A stretch of 34,899 nt of DNA from an uncultured Saprospiraceae bacterium (GTDB taxonomy: Bacteria; Bacteroidota; Bacteroidia; Chitinophagales; Saprospiraceae). A program made the translations under genes and the position numbers. The notes beneath the pieces are model-generated. The model was given only the letters and a program-made list of their open reading frames with translations. It was not told where the DNA came from and ran no database searches. Of this stretch, positions 23,158 through 31,635 are shown piece by piece; position 1 is the stretch's first letter; every line of letters begins with the position of its first letter. Where the stretch lies: positions 1 to 34,899 of the forward strand of contig CALJOK010000081.1 of the NCBI GenBank assembly GCA_937981555.1, in the 5' to 3' direction.

Positions 23158-25206
23158 ATGAATATCAAACTTGTAAAATCATTGTTACAATCCTTTTTAA
23201 TTTTCGGATTTTTTGTAGCATTTAACAGTTGCGCCGATACAGCTGAAAAACCTAATACTACCGTTACGGAAAAGACAACTCACCCAAGTGATGTTATTCC
23301 TTTTTTCGATAAATTTAAATTGATTTTAGGAGATGGTTCGAATGTCGGTCATCCAATTGATTTTGAAAATAAAGATTACTTTTATACTACAAATGACGGA
23401 ACTCAGGATTGGGTCGTTTACAAAGCACCAAATGCTGGGAACACGCATGGAACCTCTAACAATATCAGAACCGAACTGGGGCAATCGAAAAAATGGTCTG
23501 CCATGTCTAATAATAAATTAACTGGTACCTGCAAAGTAATGAATGTATCGCCTACGGGTGATGCTAGGGTAGCGGCTTCGTATTCTGTAGTCATTGGTCA
23601 AATTCATAGTGCCGATGGACATGAGAATGAACCGTTTAAATTATTTTACAAGAAATTCCCAGGTCATACTAAAGGTTCTGTTTTTTGGAATTATGAAATC
23701 AATACCGCAGGTGATGACAATTCAGGACGATGGGATTTTTCATACTCAGTTTGGGGCTATGATTTTTCTGTTGTGGGGACTGATAAAAATACCTATCCAG
23801 CAGAGCCAAAGGATGGTATTGAATTGGGAGAAGAAATGACTTACGAGGTCGAGGTAAAGAATGGAATAATGAATTTAAAATTCATGAGTGAAGGACATGA
23901 AACTAAAACCTTTACAAAAAATTTAATCAAATCAGAGTATGCAACAAAGGCGGATATGCCAGAGCAAGTTAGAAACTTGTTTGTGCCCATTGGTCAAGAT
24001 GGAGTAGAGCGAGCAAATGCTTATTCGGATGAGGGGCTGTTTTTCAAACAGGGATCTTATAATCAAACAAATGGAAAAGATCCTGCTGTAAATAGAGTTT
24101 GGTGTTCAGGCGCTGAAACTCATGGTGGTGATGTACAAAAACAATATGCCGATGGAAACTACGCTGAAGTTTGGTTTAAATCAGCAACTGTCAAAATAAG
24201 CGATGATGCTTACTCGAATGAAGGATATTTCGCAGCTAACGATGGACTAAGTAAAAAGATAGTTTACCCGAATGAGGTGATTCCTTTTATGGATAAATTT
24301 AAAATGTTATTGGCGGACGGAACTAATGTTGATGATCTCGTTAAGTACGAAAATAAAGATTTTTTCTATACTGTAATTGATGGCACTATGCGTTGGGTAG
24401 CCTATAAAGCGCCAAATTCTGGAGTCACTTCAAAAAACTCTAGTAACACCAGAACAGAGTTACATGAAAAAAGAGAATGGACACCTAAGCAAGGAGGTAA
24501 ATTATCTGGCACCTGTAAAGTCATGCACGTTTCGACTTCTGGAGATGCACGAGTGGCAGCTTCTTACTCGACAGTTATTGGTCAAATTCATAGTGGTAGC
24601 GGACATGAAAATGAACCTTGTAAAATCTTTTATAAAAAATTTCCTGGTCATACTAAAGGTTCTGTTTTTTGGAATTATGAAATCAATACCGCAGGTAAGG
24701 ATAATTCTGGAAGATGGGATTATTCCTACCCAGTTTGGGGTTATGATATGTCTGTTGTAGGAACAAATCCAACAGATTTTCCCGCAGAACCTAAAGATGG
24801 GATTGAGTTAGGCGAAGCGTTTAGCTACGAAATCAATGTTCATAAAGGTATCATGTATGTTACATTTACAAGTGAAGGACACGAAACTAAAACATTCACT
24901 AAGAATTTAATTCAATCAGAATATACAACAAAGGCAGATATTCCGAAGCAAACTCAAAATTTATTTGTCCCTATTGGTCAGGATGGTGTGGAGCGTAAAA
25001 ATGCTTATGCCGGTGAAATGAATTATTTCAAACAAGGGGCGTATAATCAAACGAATGGAAAAGCTCCTGAAAAAAATATGGTTTGGTGCTCTGGTGCAGA
25101 GACTTATGGTGGAGATATACCTAAGCAATATGAAAATGGAGATTATACAGAAGTGTGGTTTAAAGAAGCAACTGTAGGTGCGAGTACATTGCCTAGTAAA
25201 AACTAA
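23158..25206 (+). CDS. Alginate lyase lipoprotein with two PL7 domains
   Basis: A 682-aa lipoprotein (lipobox FNSC, Cys25) with two polysaccharide lyase family 7 domains (about residues 43-345 and 370-675). Each has the three PL7 signatures: RTEL (104-107; 432-435), QIH (148-150; 476-478) and the (Y/F)FKQGxYNQ box (295-303; 623-631). The catalytic Gln, His, Arg and Tyr are present in both, so both should cleave by beta-elimination. QIH (rather than QVH) usually goes with polyG or mixed-block preference. The domains are tandem duplicates and share a 51-bp identical stretch. It is likely anchored at the cell surface to start alginate breakdown. A regulated promoter lies upstream. Confidence 0.92.
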   Translation: MNIKLVKSLLQSFLIFGFFVAFNSCADTAEKPNTTVTEKTTHPSDVIPFFDKFKLILGDGSNVGHPIDFENKDYFYTTNDGTQDWVVYKAPNAGNTHGTSNNIRTELGQSKKWSAMSNNKLTGTCKVMNVSPTGDARVAASYSVVIGQIHSADGHENEPFKLFYKKFPGHTKGSVFWNYEINTAGDDNSGRWDFSYSVWGYDFSVVGTDKNTYPAEPKDGIELGEEMTYEVEVKNGIMNLKFMSEGHETKTFTKNLIKSEYATKADMPEQVRNLFVPIGQDGVERANAYSDEGLFFKQGSYNQTNGKDPAVNRVWCSGAETHGGDVQKQYADGNYAEVWFKSATVKISDDAYSNEGYFAANDGLSKKIVYPNEVIPFMDKFKMLLADGTNVDDLVKYENKDFFYTVIDGTMRWVAYKAPNSGVTSKNSSNTRTELHEKREWTPKQGGKLSGTCKVMHVSTSGDARVAASYSTVIGQIHSGSGHENEPCKIFYKKFPGHTKGSVFWNYEINTAGKDNSGRWDYSYPVWGYDMSVVGTNPTDFPAEPKDGIELGEAFSYEINVHKGIMYVTFTSEGHETKTFTKNLIQSEYTTKADIPKQTQNLFVPIGQDGVERKNAYAGEMNYFKQGAYNQTNGKAPEKNMVWCSGAETYGGDIPKQYENGDYTEVWFKEATVGASTLPSKN

Positions 25207-25254
25207 ATTATTATAAATCGAATTTTTAAAATCAATTAATTAAAAAATAGAAAG

Positions 25255-26010
25255 ATGAGTAAATTTAAAGGAAAAGTAGCTGTCGTAACTGGCGGTGGTA
25301 GAGATATTGGTAGAGCAATATCTATTCAATTGGCCAAAGAAGGAGCAAAGGTAGTGGTCAACTATAATAGCTCAAGAAAGGGAGCTGCTGAAACAGTCAA
25401 AGAGATAGAAGCTTTTAAAGGTAAGGCAATTGCAGTAAAAGCTGATGTATCTACACTAAAAGGAATTAAGAGTTTAAAAGCAAAAACAGTTAAAGCTTTT
25501 GGTAAGAAGGTGCATATCCTAGTCAACAATGCAGGAGGTCTTTTTGCTCGTAAAACATTACAAGAATTTGATGAGGAATTTTATGACTTATTGATGAATG
25601 TAAACTTTAAGTCTACGGTTTTTGTCATGCAAGCATTTGAACCTTTGATGGGTAAAGGTTCTTCTATCATAAACCTTTCTTCTCTTGCTGCGAGAGATGG
25701 TGGAGGTGGTGGTTCTTCTTTGTATGCTTCTTCAAAAGGTGCTACGACAACTTTTACTAGAGGTATGGCAAAAGAACTTGGCCCTAAAGGAATTAGAGTC
25801 AATGCGATTTGTCCAGGTTTGATTGGAACTAAGTTTCATGATGATTTTACATCGGATGAGATTCGAAAAATAGTCGCTGGTAAAACTCCAGTAAGAAGAG
25901 AAGGTAGAGCGGATGAAGTAGCAGACCTTGTGGTTTATTTAGCTTCTGATAAAAGTTCGTTTGTAACGGGAGCCAATTTTGATATTAACGGTGGATTAGC
26001 TTTTTCATAA
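25255..26010 (+). CDS. SDR oxidoreductase, probable DEH reductase
   Basis: A 251-aa classical short-chain dehydrogenase: cofactor loop TGGGRDIG (12-19), NNAG (91-94), catalytic Ser142/143, Tyr157 and Lys161 (YASSK), and PVRREGRADEVADLVVYL near the end. TGGGRDIGRA and the overall form resemble DEH reductases of alginate-degrading bacteria, which reduce 4-deoxy-L-erythro-5-hexoseulose uronate to KDG. The gene directly follows the alginate lyase (48 bp), supporting this role; sequence alone cannot exclude another keto-sugar substrate. A strong terminator follows. Confidence 0.83.
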   Translation: MSKFKGKVAVVTGGGRDIGRAISIQLAKEGAKVVVNYNSSRKGAAETVKEIEAFKGKAIAVKADVSTLKGIKSLKAKTVKAFGKKVHILVNNAGGLFARKTLQEFDEEFYDLLMNVNFKSTVFVMQAFEPLMGKGSSIINLSSLAARDGGGGGSSLYASSKGATTTFTRGMAKELGPKGIRVNAICPGLIGTKFHDDFTSDEIRKIVAGKTPVRREGRADEVADLVVYLASDKSSFVTGANFDINGGLAFS

Positions 26011-26092
26011 AAGAAGACTTGATGAAAATTACCTTAAAATTATTTCTTCTTAACTATGAGCAAATGCTTAAAGAAAAATAATTTTTATAAAA

Positions 26093-26134
26093 AACAAAGC
26101 ACCTACAGTTTTCTGTAAGTGCTTTGTTTTTTTG
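26093..26134 (+). terminator. Strong intrinsic terminator after the SDR gene
   Basis: Sixteen-base arms (26093-26108 and 26113-26128) pair with a single mismatch around a TTTT loop and are followed by more T residues. It separates lyase-SDR from the following three genes. Confidence 0.85.
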
Positions 26135-26255
26135 TAGTGTTGTATTTGTGCATCTAGTAGGTTTACATTACTCAAAGTTCTGGAAGGACTTTAAAGAATA
26201 GAAAAGATTTAATAATTCTAATCAAAAAGAGAACAGAAAAACAAAACATTAACCA

Positions 26256-27395
26256 ATGGACAAAAAATTAAAAGTATTAATATCCGGAACTGGATTTGCT
26301 GGACAAGGTCATACAGATGCATTTCGGGCAGTAGGTGCAGAGGTGGTAGGAATTGTAGGGAGGACAGCAAGTGTGGTAGGTGAGGTTGCCAAGAAAAAAT
26401 CAATTCCATATTCAGGTACCAATTGGCAACAAGCATTAAAGGATTGCCAACCAGATATCGTTTCTATTGGAACACCTGGTGGAGCGCATTATGAAACAAT
26501 AACGCAAGCCATCGAGTTTGGATGTCATGTATTTTGCGATAAACCATTAACTGATAGTGGCGAGTCAGCGGTAGCGTTATATGAATTGGCCAAACAGAAA
26601 AATGTGAAAACTGCATTTGCTTCTAGCTTTCGGTATATGCCGCATATCATACACGCTAAACAACTAGTAGCCAATGGCGAGATTGGTGAACCTGTGGAAG
26701 TGGAGTGTATTTCACATTTTAATCTAGAACGTGATATTCCCTTCGGCTGGTCTCATCGAAAAGAAGATGGTGGTGGTCGGCTAAACAATAATTTTACCCA
26801 CAAGATTTCCATTGTAACTGCTGTAATTGGTGAAAAGATATTGACGATAACAGGAGAAGTTCGCGATGATATGGGTAAAGCACCTATTGTAAAAGGAGTA
26901 CATAATTTTAAAACAAGAAGAGATCATATCCCAAAAAATCTAAATGCCCCTACACTTGAATGGGGTGAAAGTAATGTCGAATGGACTTATACGGTATTGG
27001 CACAATTGGAAAGTCCAATAGCCTCCAAACCAGTTTCTGTACTCTTCAAACATGGTGGACTCAATCCTAGATTTAATGAAGACCATATTGTTTTCTATGG
27101 CACAAAGGGAGCCATTTATATCAAAGGTCATTATGGTCAAGGGCCACTATTTATGTGGGATAAAAATAAAACTTGGCAGGAAGTGCCCTTACCTCAAGCT
27201 ATTGCAGATGACCAACCAAAGATTGAAGGGGATACAGAAAGAAATTGGGAATGTCTTGTTAGAGAATTTGTAAAAGATATAAAAGGAGAACCATTCGCTC
27301 CTTACCAAACCTTCAAAGATGGGAGTTTGTACCAACAACTGATTGACTTAATTAGAAAGAATAACCACTCGACAGATGTTCGTAATCTGCAATAA
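26256..27395 (+). CDS. Gfo/Idh/MocA-family sugar oxidoreductase
   Basis: A 379-aa cytoplasmic NAD(P)-dependent oxidoreductase. The Rossmann motif is ISGTGFAGQGH (9-19) and the family's (E/D)KP element is FCDKPL (93-98, Lys96 catalytic). The C-terminal alpha/beta domain contains GGGRLNNNFTHKISIV, whose His probably takes part in catalysis. Such enzymes oxidise or epimerise sugars and uronates. With an SSS transporter 8 bp downstream and alginate genes upstream, it probably handles an imported uronate or polyol, but the substrate cannot be told from sequence. Confidence 0.87.
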   Translation: MDKKLKVLISGTGFAGQGHTDAFRAVGAEVVGIVGRTASVVGEVAKKKSIPYSGTNWQQALKDCQPDIVSIGTPGGAHYETITQAIEFGCHVFCDKPLTDSGESAVALYELAKQKNVKTAFASSFRYMPHIIHAKQLVANGEIGEPVEVECISHFNLERDIPFGWSHRKEDGGGRLNNNFTHKISIVTAVIGEKILTITGEVRDDMGKAPIVKGVHNFKTRRDHIPKNLNAPTLEWGESNVEWTYTVLAQLESPIASKPVSVLFKHGGLNPRFNEDHIVFYGTKGAIYIKGHYGQGPLFMWDKNKTWQEVPLPQAIADDQPKIEGDTERNWECLVREFVKDIKGEPFAPYQTFKDGSLYQQLIDLIRKNNHSTDVRNLQ

Positions 27396-27403
27396 AATTA
27401 ACC

Positions 27404-29173
27404 ATGGAAAGTAACCCAATGATATATGAATATCTGGTGATTGCAGGCTACTTCCTGCTGATCATCGGAATTGGTTTTACATTTAGAGGCATGGCAAGTA
27501 AATCCACGAGTGATTACTTTCGTGGAGGTGGTCGCATGCTTTGGTGGATGGTTGGTTCAACTGCTTTTATGATGCAGTTTTCTGCTTGGACATTTACAGG
27601 TGCAGCAGGTAAGGCATTCACCGATGGTTTTGCAGTTTGTTTGGTTTTTATTGCTAATACATTTTCTTATTTCTGTGGTTGGGCATATTTTGCTCATCGT
27701 TTTCGACAGAGCAGAGTGGACACTCCAACAGAGGCTATCAAGGGGCGTTTTGGTCCGCAGAATGAATTGTTTTTTTCTTGGGCCTTAATTATTTTTACAC
27801 TCATCAATGCTGGTATTTGGCTAAACGCATTAGGTGTATTTGCCAGCGCAGTTTTTAGTGCAGATATTGGTTTGACCATTATTATTACTGGTTTTACGGT
27901 GGTCTTTGTATCGGTACTTTCAGGTGCCTGGGGAGTAGTTGCATCTGATTTTATGCAAACTTTAGTGGTAGCGGTGATATCAGTTGCTTGTGCAATTGTC
28001 GCATTAGTCAAAGTGGGAGGTCCTGTCCAATTGGTCACCAATTTTCCTTCAGATTTTATGATGGGACCTGATATGAATTACGGCTTGCTTCTGGTTGGAA
28101 CCTTTGTTTTCTTTTTGGCGAAGCAACTGATTACCATCATGAATTTACATGACTCCTTTCGTTTTTTAAATGCCAAGGATTCGGCCAATGCGAGTAAAGC
28201 TGCATTGTTGGCGATGTGTTTAATGGGAGTGGGGAGTATCATCTGGTTTATTCCGCCATGGGCTTCCGCTATTTTATATCCCGATGCAGCTTCTGCTTAT
28301 CCTGAATTGGGAAGTAAAGCTGCCGATGCTATCTACCTCGTATTCACTCGTAACACTATGCCTACAGGGACAGTCGGACTTATGCTTGCAGGACTATTTG
28401 CTGCTTCGATGTCCTCTATGGATTCTGCCTTGAATAAGAACACCGGGATAATGATTCGTAGTGTTTATCAACCTTACTTGGCAAAAAGAGGAAGACAGAT
28501 GGATGATAAAAAATTGTTAAAGTTGAGTATGTTGTTGAGTTTTATAAGTGGAATTCTTGTCATTGGTATGGCATTGTATTTTAGATCGTTGAAAGAACTC
28601 AGTCTTTTTGATTTGATGATGTCTCTTTCTGCGATGATTCAAGTGCCTTTATTGATACCACTCATTCTTGGTATTTTTATTAAAAAAACACCAAAGTGGG
28701 CACCTTGGGTAACAGTCTTACTTGGTCTGTTTTTATCTTGGTTTATGAAAGAAGTATTCACTCCACAAGTATTTGCTAATTGGATCGGTATACCTGAATT
28801 TACAAAAAGAGAAGCTGCCGACATGAGTTTGATTCTTACTTTAGGGGCACATGTTTTTATCACGGCTGGTTTTTTCTATGCCACTTCATTTTTCTACAAT
28901 GAATCAAAGGATAAAAATAAAATCGAAACAGATCAGTTTTTCAAAAATTTAGAAACACCTGTTATTGCAGACCATCAACAAGACGAATTTGATCGTCAAC
29001 AAAGAAATAAATTGGGTATGATGGTGATTTGTATGAGTGCAGGTATTTTACTGATGGCTTTGATTCCTAATCCACTTTGGGGGAGAATGATTTTTATAAT
29101 TTGCTCTCTAATCATTTTCTTTATTGGTTTATTGTTGAGACGAAGTGCCAAGAATAAAATTCCTTCAGTCTGA
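27404..29173 (+). CDS. Sodium:solute symporter (SSS family)
   Basis: A 589-aa inner-membrane transporter with about 13-14 membrane segments. The SSS features are SDYFRGGGRMLWWMVGSTAF (about 36-55), FSAWTFTGAAG and, later, GLMLAGLFAASMSSMDSALN, the conserved Na-binding helix of the family. An odd charged loop lies between the late helices (residues ~500-535). It starts 8 bp after the oxidoreductase stop and is followed 15 bp later by a secreted protein gene, so all three are probably one transcript. The likely cargo is an unsaturated uronate or other sugar acid from alginate breakdown. This is inferred from neighbours. Confidence 0.9.
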   Translation: MESNPMIYEYLVIAGYFLLIIGIGFTFRGMASKSTSDYFRGGGRMLWWMVGSTAFMMQFSAWTFTGAAGKAFTDGFAVCLVFIANTFSYFCGWAYFAHRFRQSRVDTPTEAIKGRFGPQNELFFSWALIIFTLINAGIWLNALGVFASAVFSADIGLTIIITGFTVVFVSVLSGAWGVVASDFMQTLVVAVISVACAIVALVKVGGPVQLVTNFPSDFMMGPDMNYGLLLVGTFVFFLAKQLITIMNLHDSFRFLNAKDSANASKAALLAMCLMGVGSIIWFIPPWASAILYPDAASAYPELGSKAADAIYLVFTRNTMPTGTVGLMLAGLFAASMSSMDSALNKNTGIMIRSVYQPYLAKRGRQMDDKKLLKLSMLLSFISGILVIGMALYFRSLKELSLFDLMMSLSAMIQVPLLIPLILGIFIKKTPKWAPWVTVLLGLFLSWFMKEVFTPQVFANWIGIPEFTKREAADMSLILTLGAHVFITAGFFYATSFFYNESKDKNKIETDQFFKNLETPVIADHQQDEFDRQQRNKLGMMVICMSAGILLMALIPNPLWGRMIFIICSLIIFFIGLLLRRSAKNKIPSV

Positions 29174-29188
29174 TCTAAATACCTAATC

Positions 29189-30025
29189 ATGAATATTAAA
29201 ATTTCTCTATCGCTGACGCTAATATTTTTACTTCTATTTTGCCTTGGCTTATGCACAGAGCAGATTGAGAAAAAAGTACATCTAACAAATGGTATAGATG
29301 AATCTGCTGGAGGTGGATTTGCATATATCATAACAACACCTTTAGCGATTTATTATTTGGAAAAAGAAGGTGGTGGTCTGTCCAGTATGATAGATAAGGA
29401 TGGGGTAGACTGGTTAGGATTTCATAGCAAAGAAGGCTCGGCACATAAAGGAGAATACCGCGGATTTCCAAATGCCATTCACAAACAGGACGGCAGTTAC
29501 TTCCATGCTATGAATGCCAAAACTGATCCTTCAAGTTCGGTGGTAGAAATTGAGTTGGAAGAACATATTCGTATAACGTTTACTACAGATAACAAAAAGT
29601 GGGAAGGACAATGGGATTTTTATCCTGATCGTTGTGATTTTACGATGAATAAAATTAGCGATGGTTATAAATATTGGGTTCAATATGAAGGCGTTCCAGG
29701 TGGGGAAATGGATAGTACTGATTTTTGGTATGCCTCTGCTGATAAGAAGTTACATTTGATAGTAGAACCTTTTGTTGGCGATTTACCTTCACCTGAGTGG
29801 ATGGCCTTTGGTGATCAAGATTCACCACGTGTATTGTATATGCTTCATCATGAAGATGATGAACTCCCAGATAATTACGTTAGTAGACCTGATATGACGG
29901 TACTTGGTTTTGGTCGTCAAAATAAAGACAAGTATTTAAATAATGTTCAAACTTTTTCAATAGGCTTTGTGGAGTCGACGGAGTATTCGAAGATTGATAA
30001 AGCTGTAAGGGGAATCCTTGATTAA
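29189..30025 (+). CDS. Exported protein of unknown family in the alginate locus
   Basis: A 278-aa protein with an N-terminal signal (MNIKISLSLTLIFLLLFCLG). The body is beta-rich with many Trp, Asp and Gly residues: IYYLEKEGGGLSSMIDKDG, DWLGFHSKEG, EYRGFPNAI, GQWDFYPDRCDFTM, YWVQYEGVPGGEMD and MLHHEDDELPDNYV. The pattern suggests a beta-sandwich or jelly-roll that could bind or cut carbohydrate; I recall similar sequences in planctomycete sugar-degrading loci but cannot name the family. It is the last gene of the locus, converging on the next with an 18-bp gap. Confidence 0.7.
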   Translation: MNIKISLSLTLIFLLLFCLGLCTEQIEKKVHLTNGIDESAGGGFAYIITTPLAIYYLEKEGGGLSSMIDKDGVDWLGFHSKEGSAHKGEYRGFPNAIHKQDGSYFHAMNAKTDPSSSVVEIELEEHIRITFTTDNKKWEGQWDFYPDRCDFTMNKISDGYKYWVQYEGVPGGEMDSTDFWYASADKKLHLIVEPFVGDLPSPEWMAFGDQDSPRVLYMLHHEDDELPDNYVSRPDMTVLGFGRQNKDKYLNNVQTFSIGFVESTEYSKIDKAVRGILD

Positions 30026-30043
30026 GGAATGATAAAGTTCGGT

Positions 30044-31459
30044 TCACAAACACTTTTTCAATAACCATTTCTTCTCAGATAGAATTTCTTCCGATAAGAT
30101 TTGAACCTGTAAATTTTCCTTAGCCGTCTTATCATAAGATGGAATGGAAAGTAATTTTCGAACATATTTAATGGACGTTAGAAAATTAATTCGAAGGTAT
30201 TCACTTACTTCTTTTCGCCTAACATATTGCTCAAATGTATCAAGGTGCGAGGAAAGTAAATCCAGCGCCTGAAGTTCGTAGAATATTTTGACTTTCATCA
30301 TTCTTGAAACTAAGTTGTTGAGAACATCTGGATACTTTGCTTGCTGAATATATTGCAATGCTTGGTTATACTGACCTTGCGCAAAGGCCAATCTCGCCAA
30401 ATTAAAATTGAGTGTTTGATCTTTGTACAGGGGTTCTAGTTGATCCGCCTTTTCTTTGATGAATGTGGCAGTCCAATCAAATTCTTCCAAAAGCAATGCT
30501 AATGCAATTGTATTATTAAAGGTAAACCTGGGAATTAATTCGTTATTAAGTAGGATGCCATTAGCTAAACCTTCTTTATATAATTCCCAACCACTAATGG
30601 TGAAATTCTTGTCATTCTGATTTGATTTTCGGATACATAGATTGATAGCCAATCGATATGGCCCTTCCAAATCTTCCTTGGTAAATTGATCTCGATGTTT
30701 GGAAAGAATTGATTTAAAGCGATTGAAATAATGAATTTCTTCAGGCTCTGTCAAAAAGCGAAAGCAATAATAATATATGGCAATCGCAGGATTACTCAAA
30801 TAGTTACTATCCTCCAATCCTCTGATGGCGTCATTTAATAAACCCGTATTATAATTCGTTTTAAAAACTAATTGATGAGAAAGTTGCGCACAGGCATTTC
30901 TCAACTTTCGAATCAAATAAATAATATCACTTGAGTCTGAAATTTCTTGTAAAAATAAATGTTCTGTACGCTTTGTAGCGGATTGATATTTCATACGATC
31001 AATCTCAAAGTCCAAACGCAACTGGTAGTAATCTGCATTTTTCTTTGGATGCTTTTCCATCAAGTCATCAATTTTTTTTACATTACTCGCATAACATTTT
31101 TGAAGTTTTCTTCTTCGATAAATCTCGGAAACCATGAGATGCATTTTAATCTTATCCTTTCTAAGATATTGAATGCACCAGTATTCTTCAATGAATTGTT
31201 TTAAATCACTCATCGTCCCTCTTGCCTTAATTTCTCGGTTAGATTTCTTAGGATAAAGGTCATCAGCAATCTCTTTAATACTCAGAAATTTTTTACTCTT
31301 TTTTGTCCGTTTCATCAACAATTCGAATAGTTGTTGAACATCTGCTCTTAGGGTGAAAAAGGGAGATTTCAGCATCTTGCGTAACTGACGCTCTTCTTTT
31401 GCTGTAATCGACTGAATAATTTCAAATATTTTATAGTTAGCTTCATTCATAAATGACAA
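30044..31459 (-). CDS. Helical (TPR-like) cytoplasmic protein, Saprospiraceae-type
   Basis: A 471-aa protein without signal or membrane segment. It is strongly alpha-helical and basic, with RQLRKMLKSPFFTLRADVQQLF at residues 23-44 and TPR-like repeats towards the C-terminus (NLARLAFAQGQYNQALQYI). I recall such ~470-500-residue proteins, with the SPFF...R.DV..L N-terminal signature, as a multi-copy uncharacterised family in Saprospiraceae. Function is unknown. It stands between the alginate locus and a T9SS gene, divergent from the latter. Confidence 0.75.
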   Translation of the reverse strand: MSFMNEANYKIFEIIQSITAKEERQLRKMLKSPFFTLRADVQQLFELLMKRTKKSKKFLSIKEIADDLYPKKSNREIKARGTMSDLKQFIEEYWCIQYLRKDKIKMHLMVSEIYRRRKLQKCYASNVKKIDDLMEKHPKKNADYYQLRLDFEIDRMKYQSATKRTEHLFLQEISDSSDIIYLIRKLRNACAQLSHQLVFKTNYNTGLLNDAIRGLEDSNYLSNPAIAIYYYCFRFLTEPEEIHYFNRFKSILSKHRDQFTKEDLEGPYRLAINLCIRKSNQNDKNFTISGWELYKEGLANGILLNNELIPRFTFNNTIALALLLEEFDWTATFIKEKADQLEPLYKDQTLNFNLARLAFAQGQYNQALQYIQQAKYPDVLNNLVSRMMKVKIFYELQALDLLSSHLDTFEQYVRRKEVSEYLRINFLTSIKYVRKLLSIPSYDKTAKENLQVQILSEEILSEKKWLLKKCL

Positions 31460-31552
31460 TTTAGATATACTAAAAGTAGCAATACTTTACTGAATATCAA
31501 TTAGTTATGAAAATAATATAGATTTTTTGATCTACAAATCCGTTTTTTTTTC

Positions 31553-31584
31553 ATTGTAATCACTATAAGTATGAAATATCTTTG
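31553..31584 (+). promoter_or_regulatory. Promoter of the 959-aa T9SS gene
   Basis: ATTG (31553-31556) and TATCTTTG (31577-31584, exact TAnnTTTG) with a 20-base spacer match the Bacteroidota promoter, about 52 bp before the ATG. Confidence 0.55.
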
Positions 31585-31635
31585 AAGAAAATAATCCCTT
31601 AGAATAAACTCTTATAATAAAGCAAACATAAAATT

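Noticed and set aside
23333-24760. Plus-strand frames of 62-98 codons inside the PL7 gene
   Set aside because: Alternate-frame shadows; the same shadow appears in both halves because the domains are duplicated.
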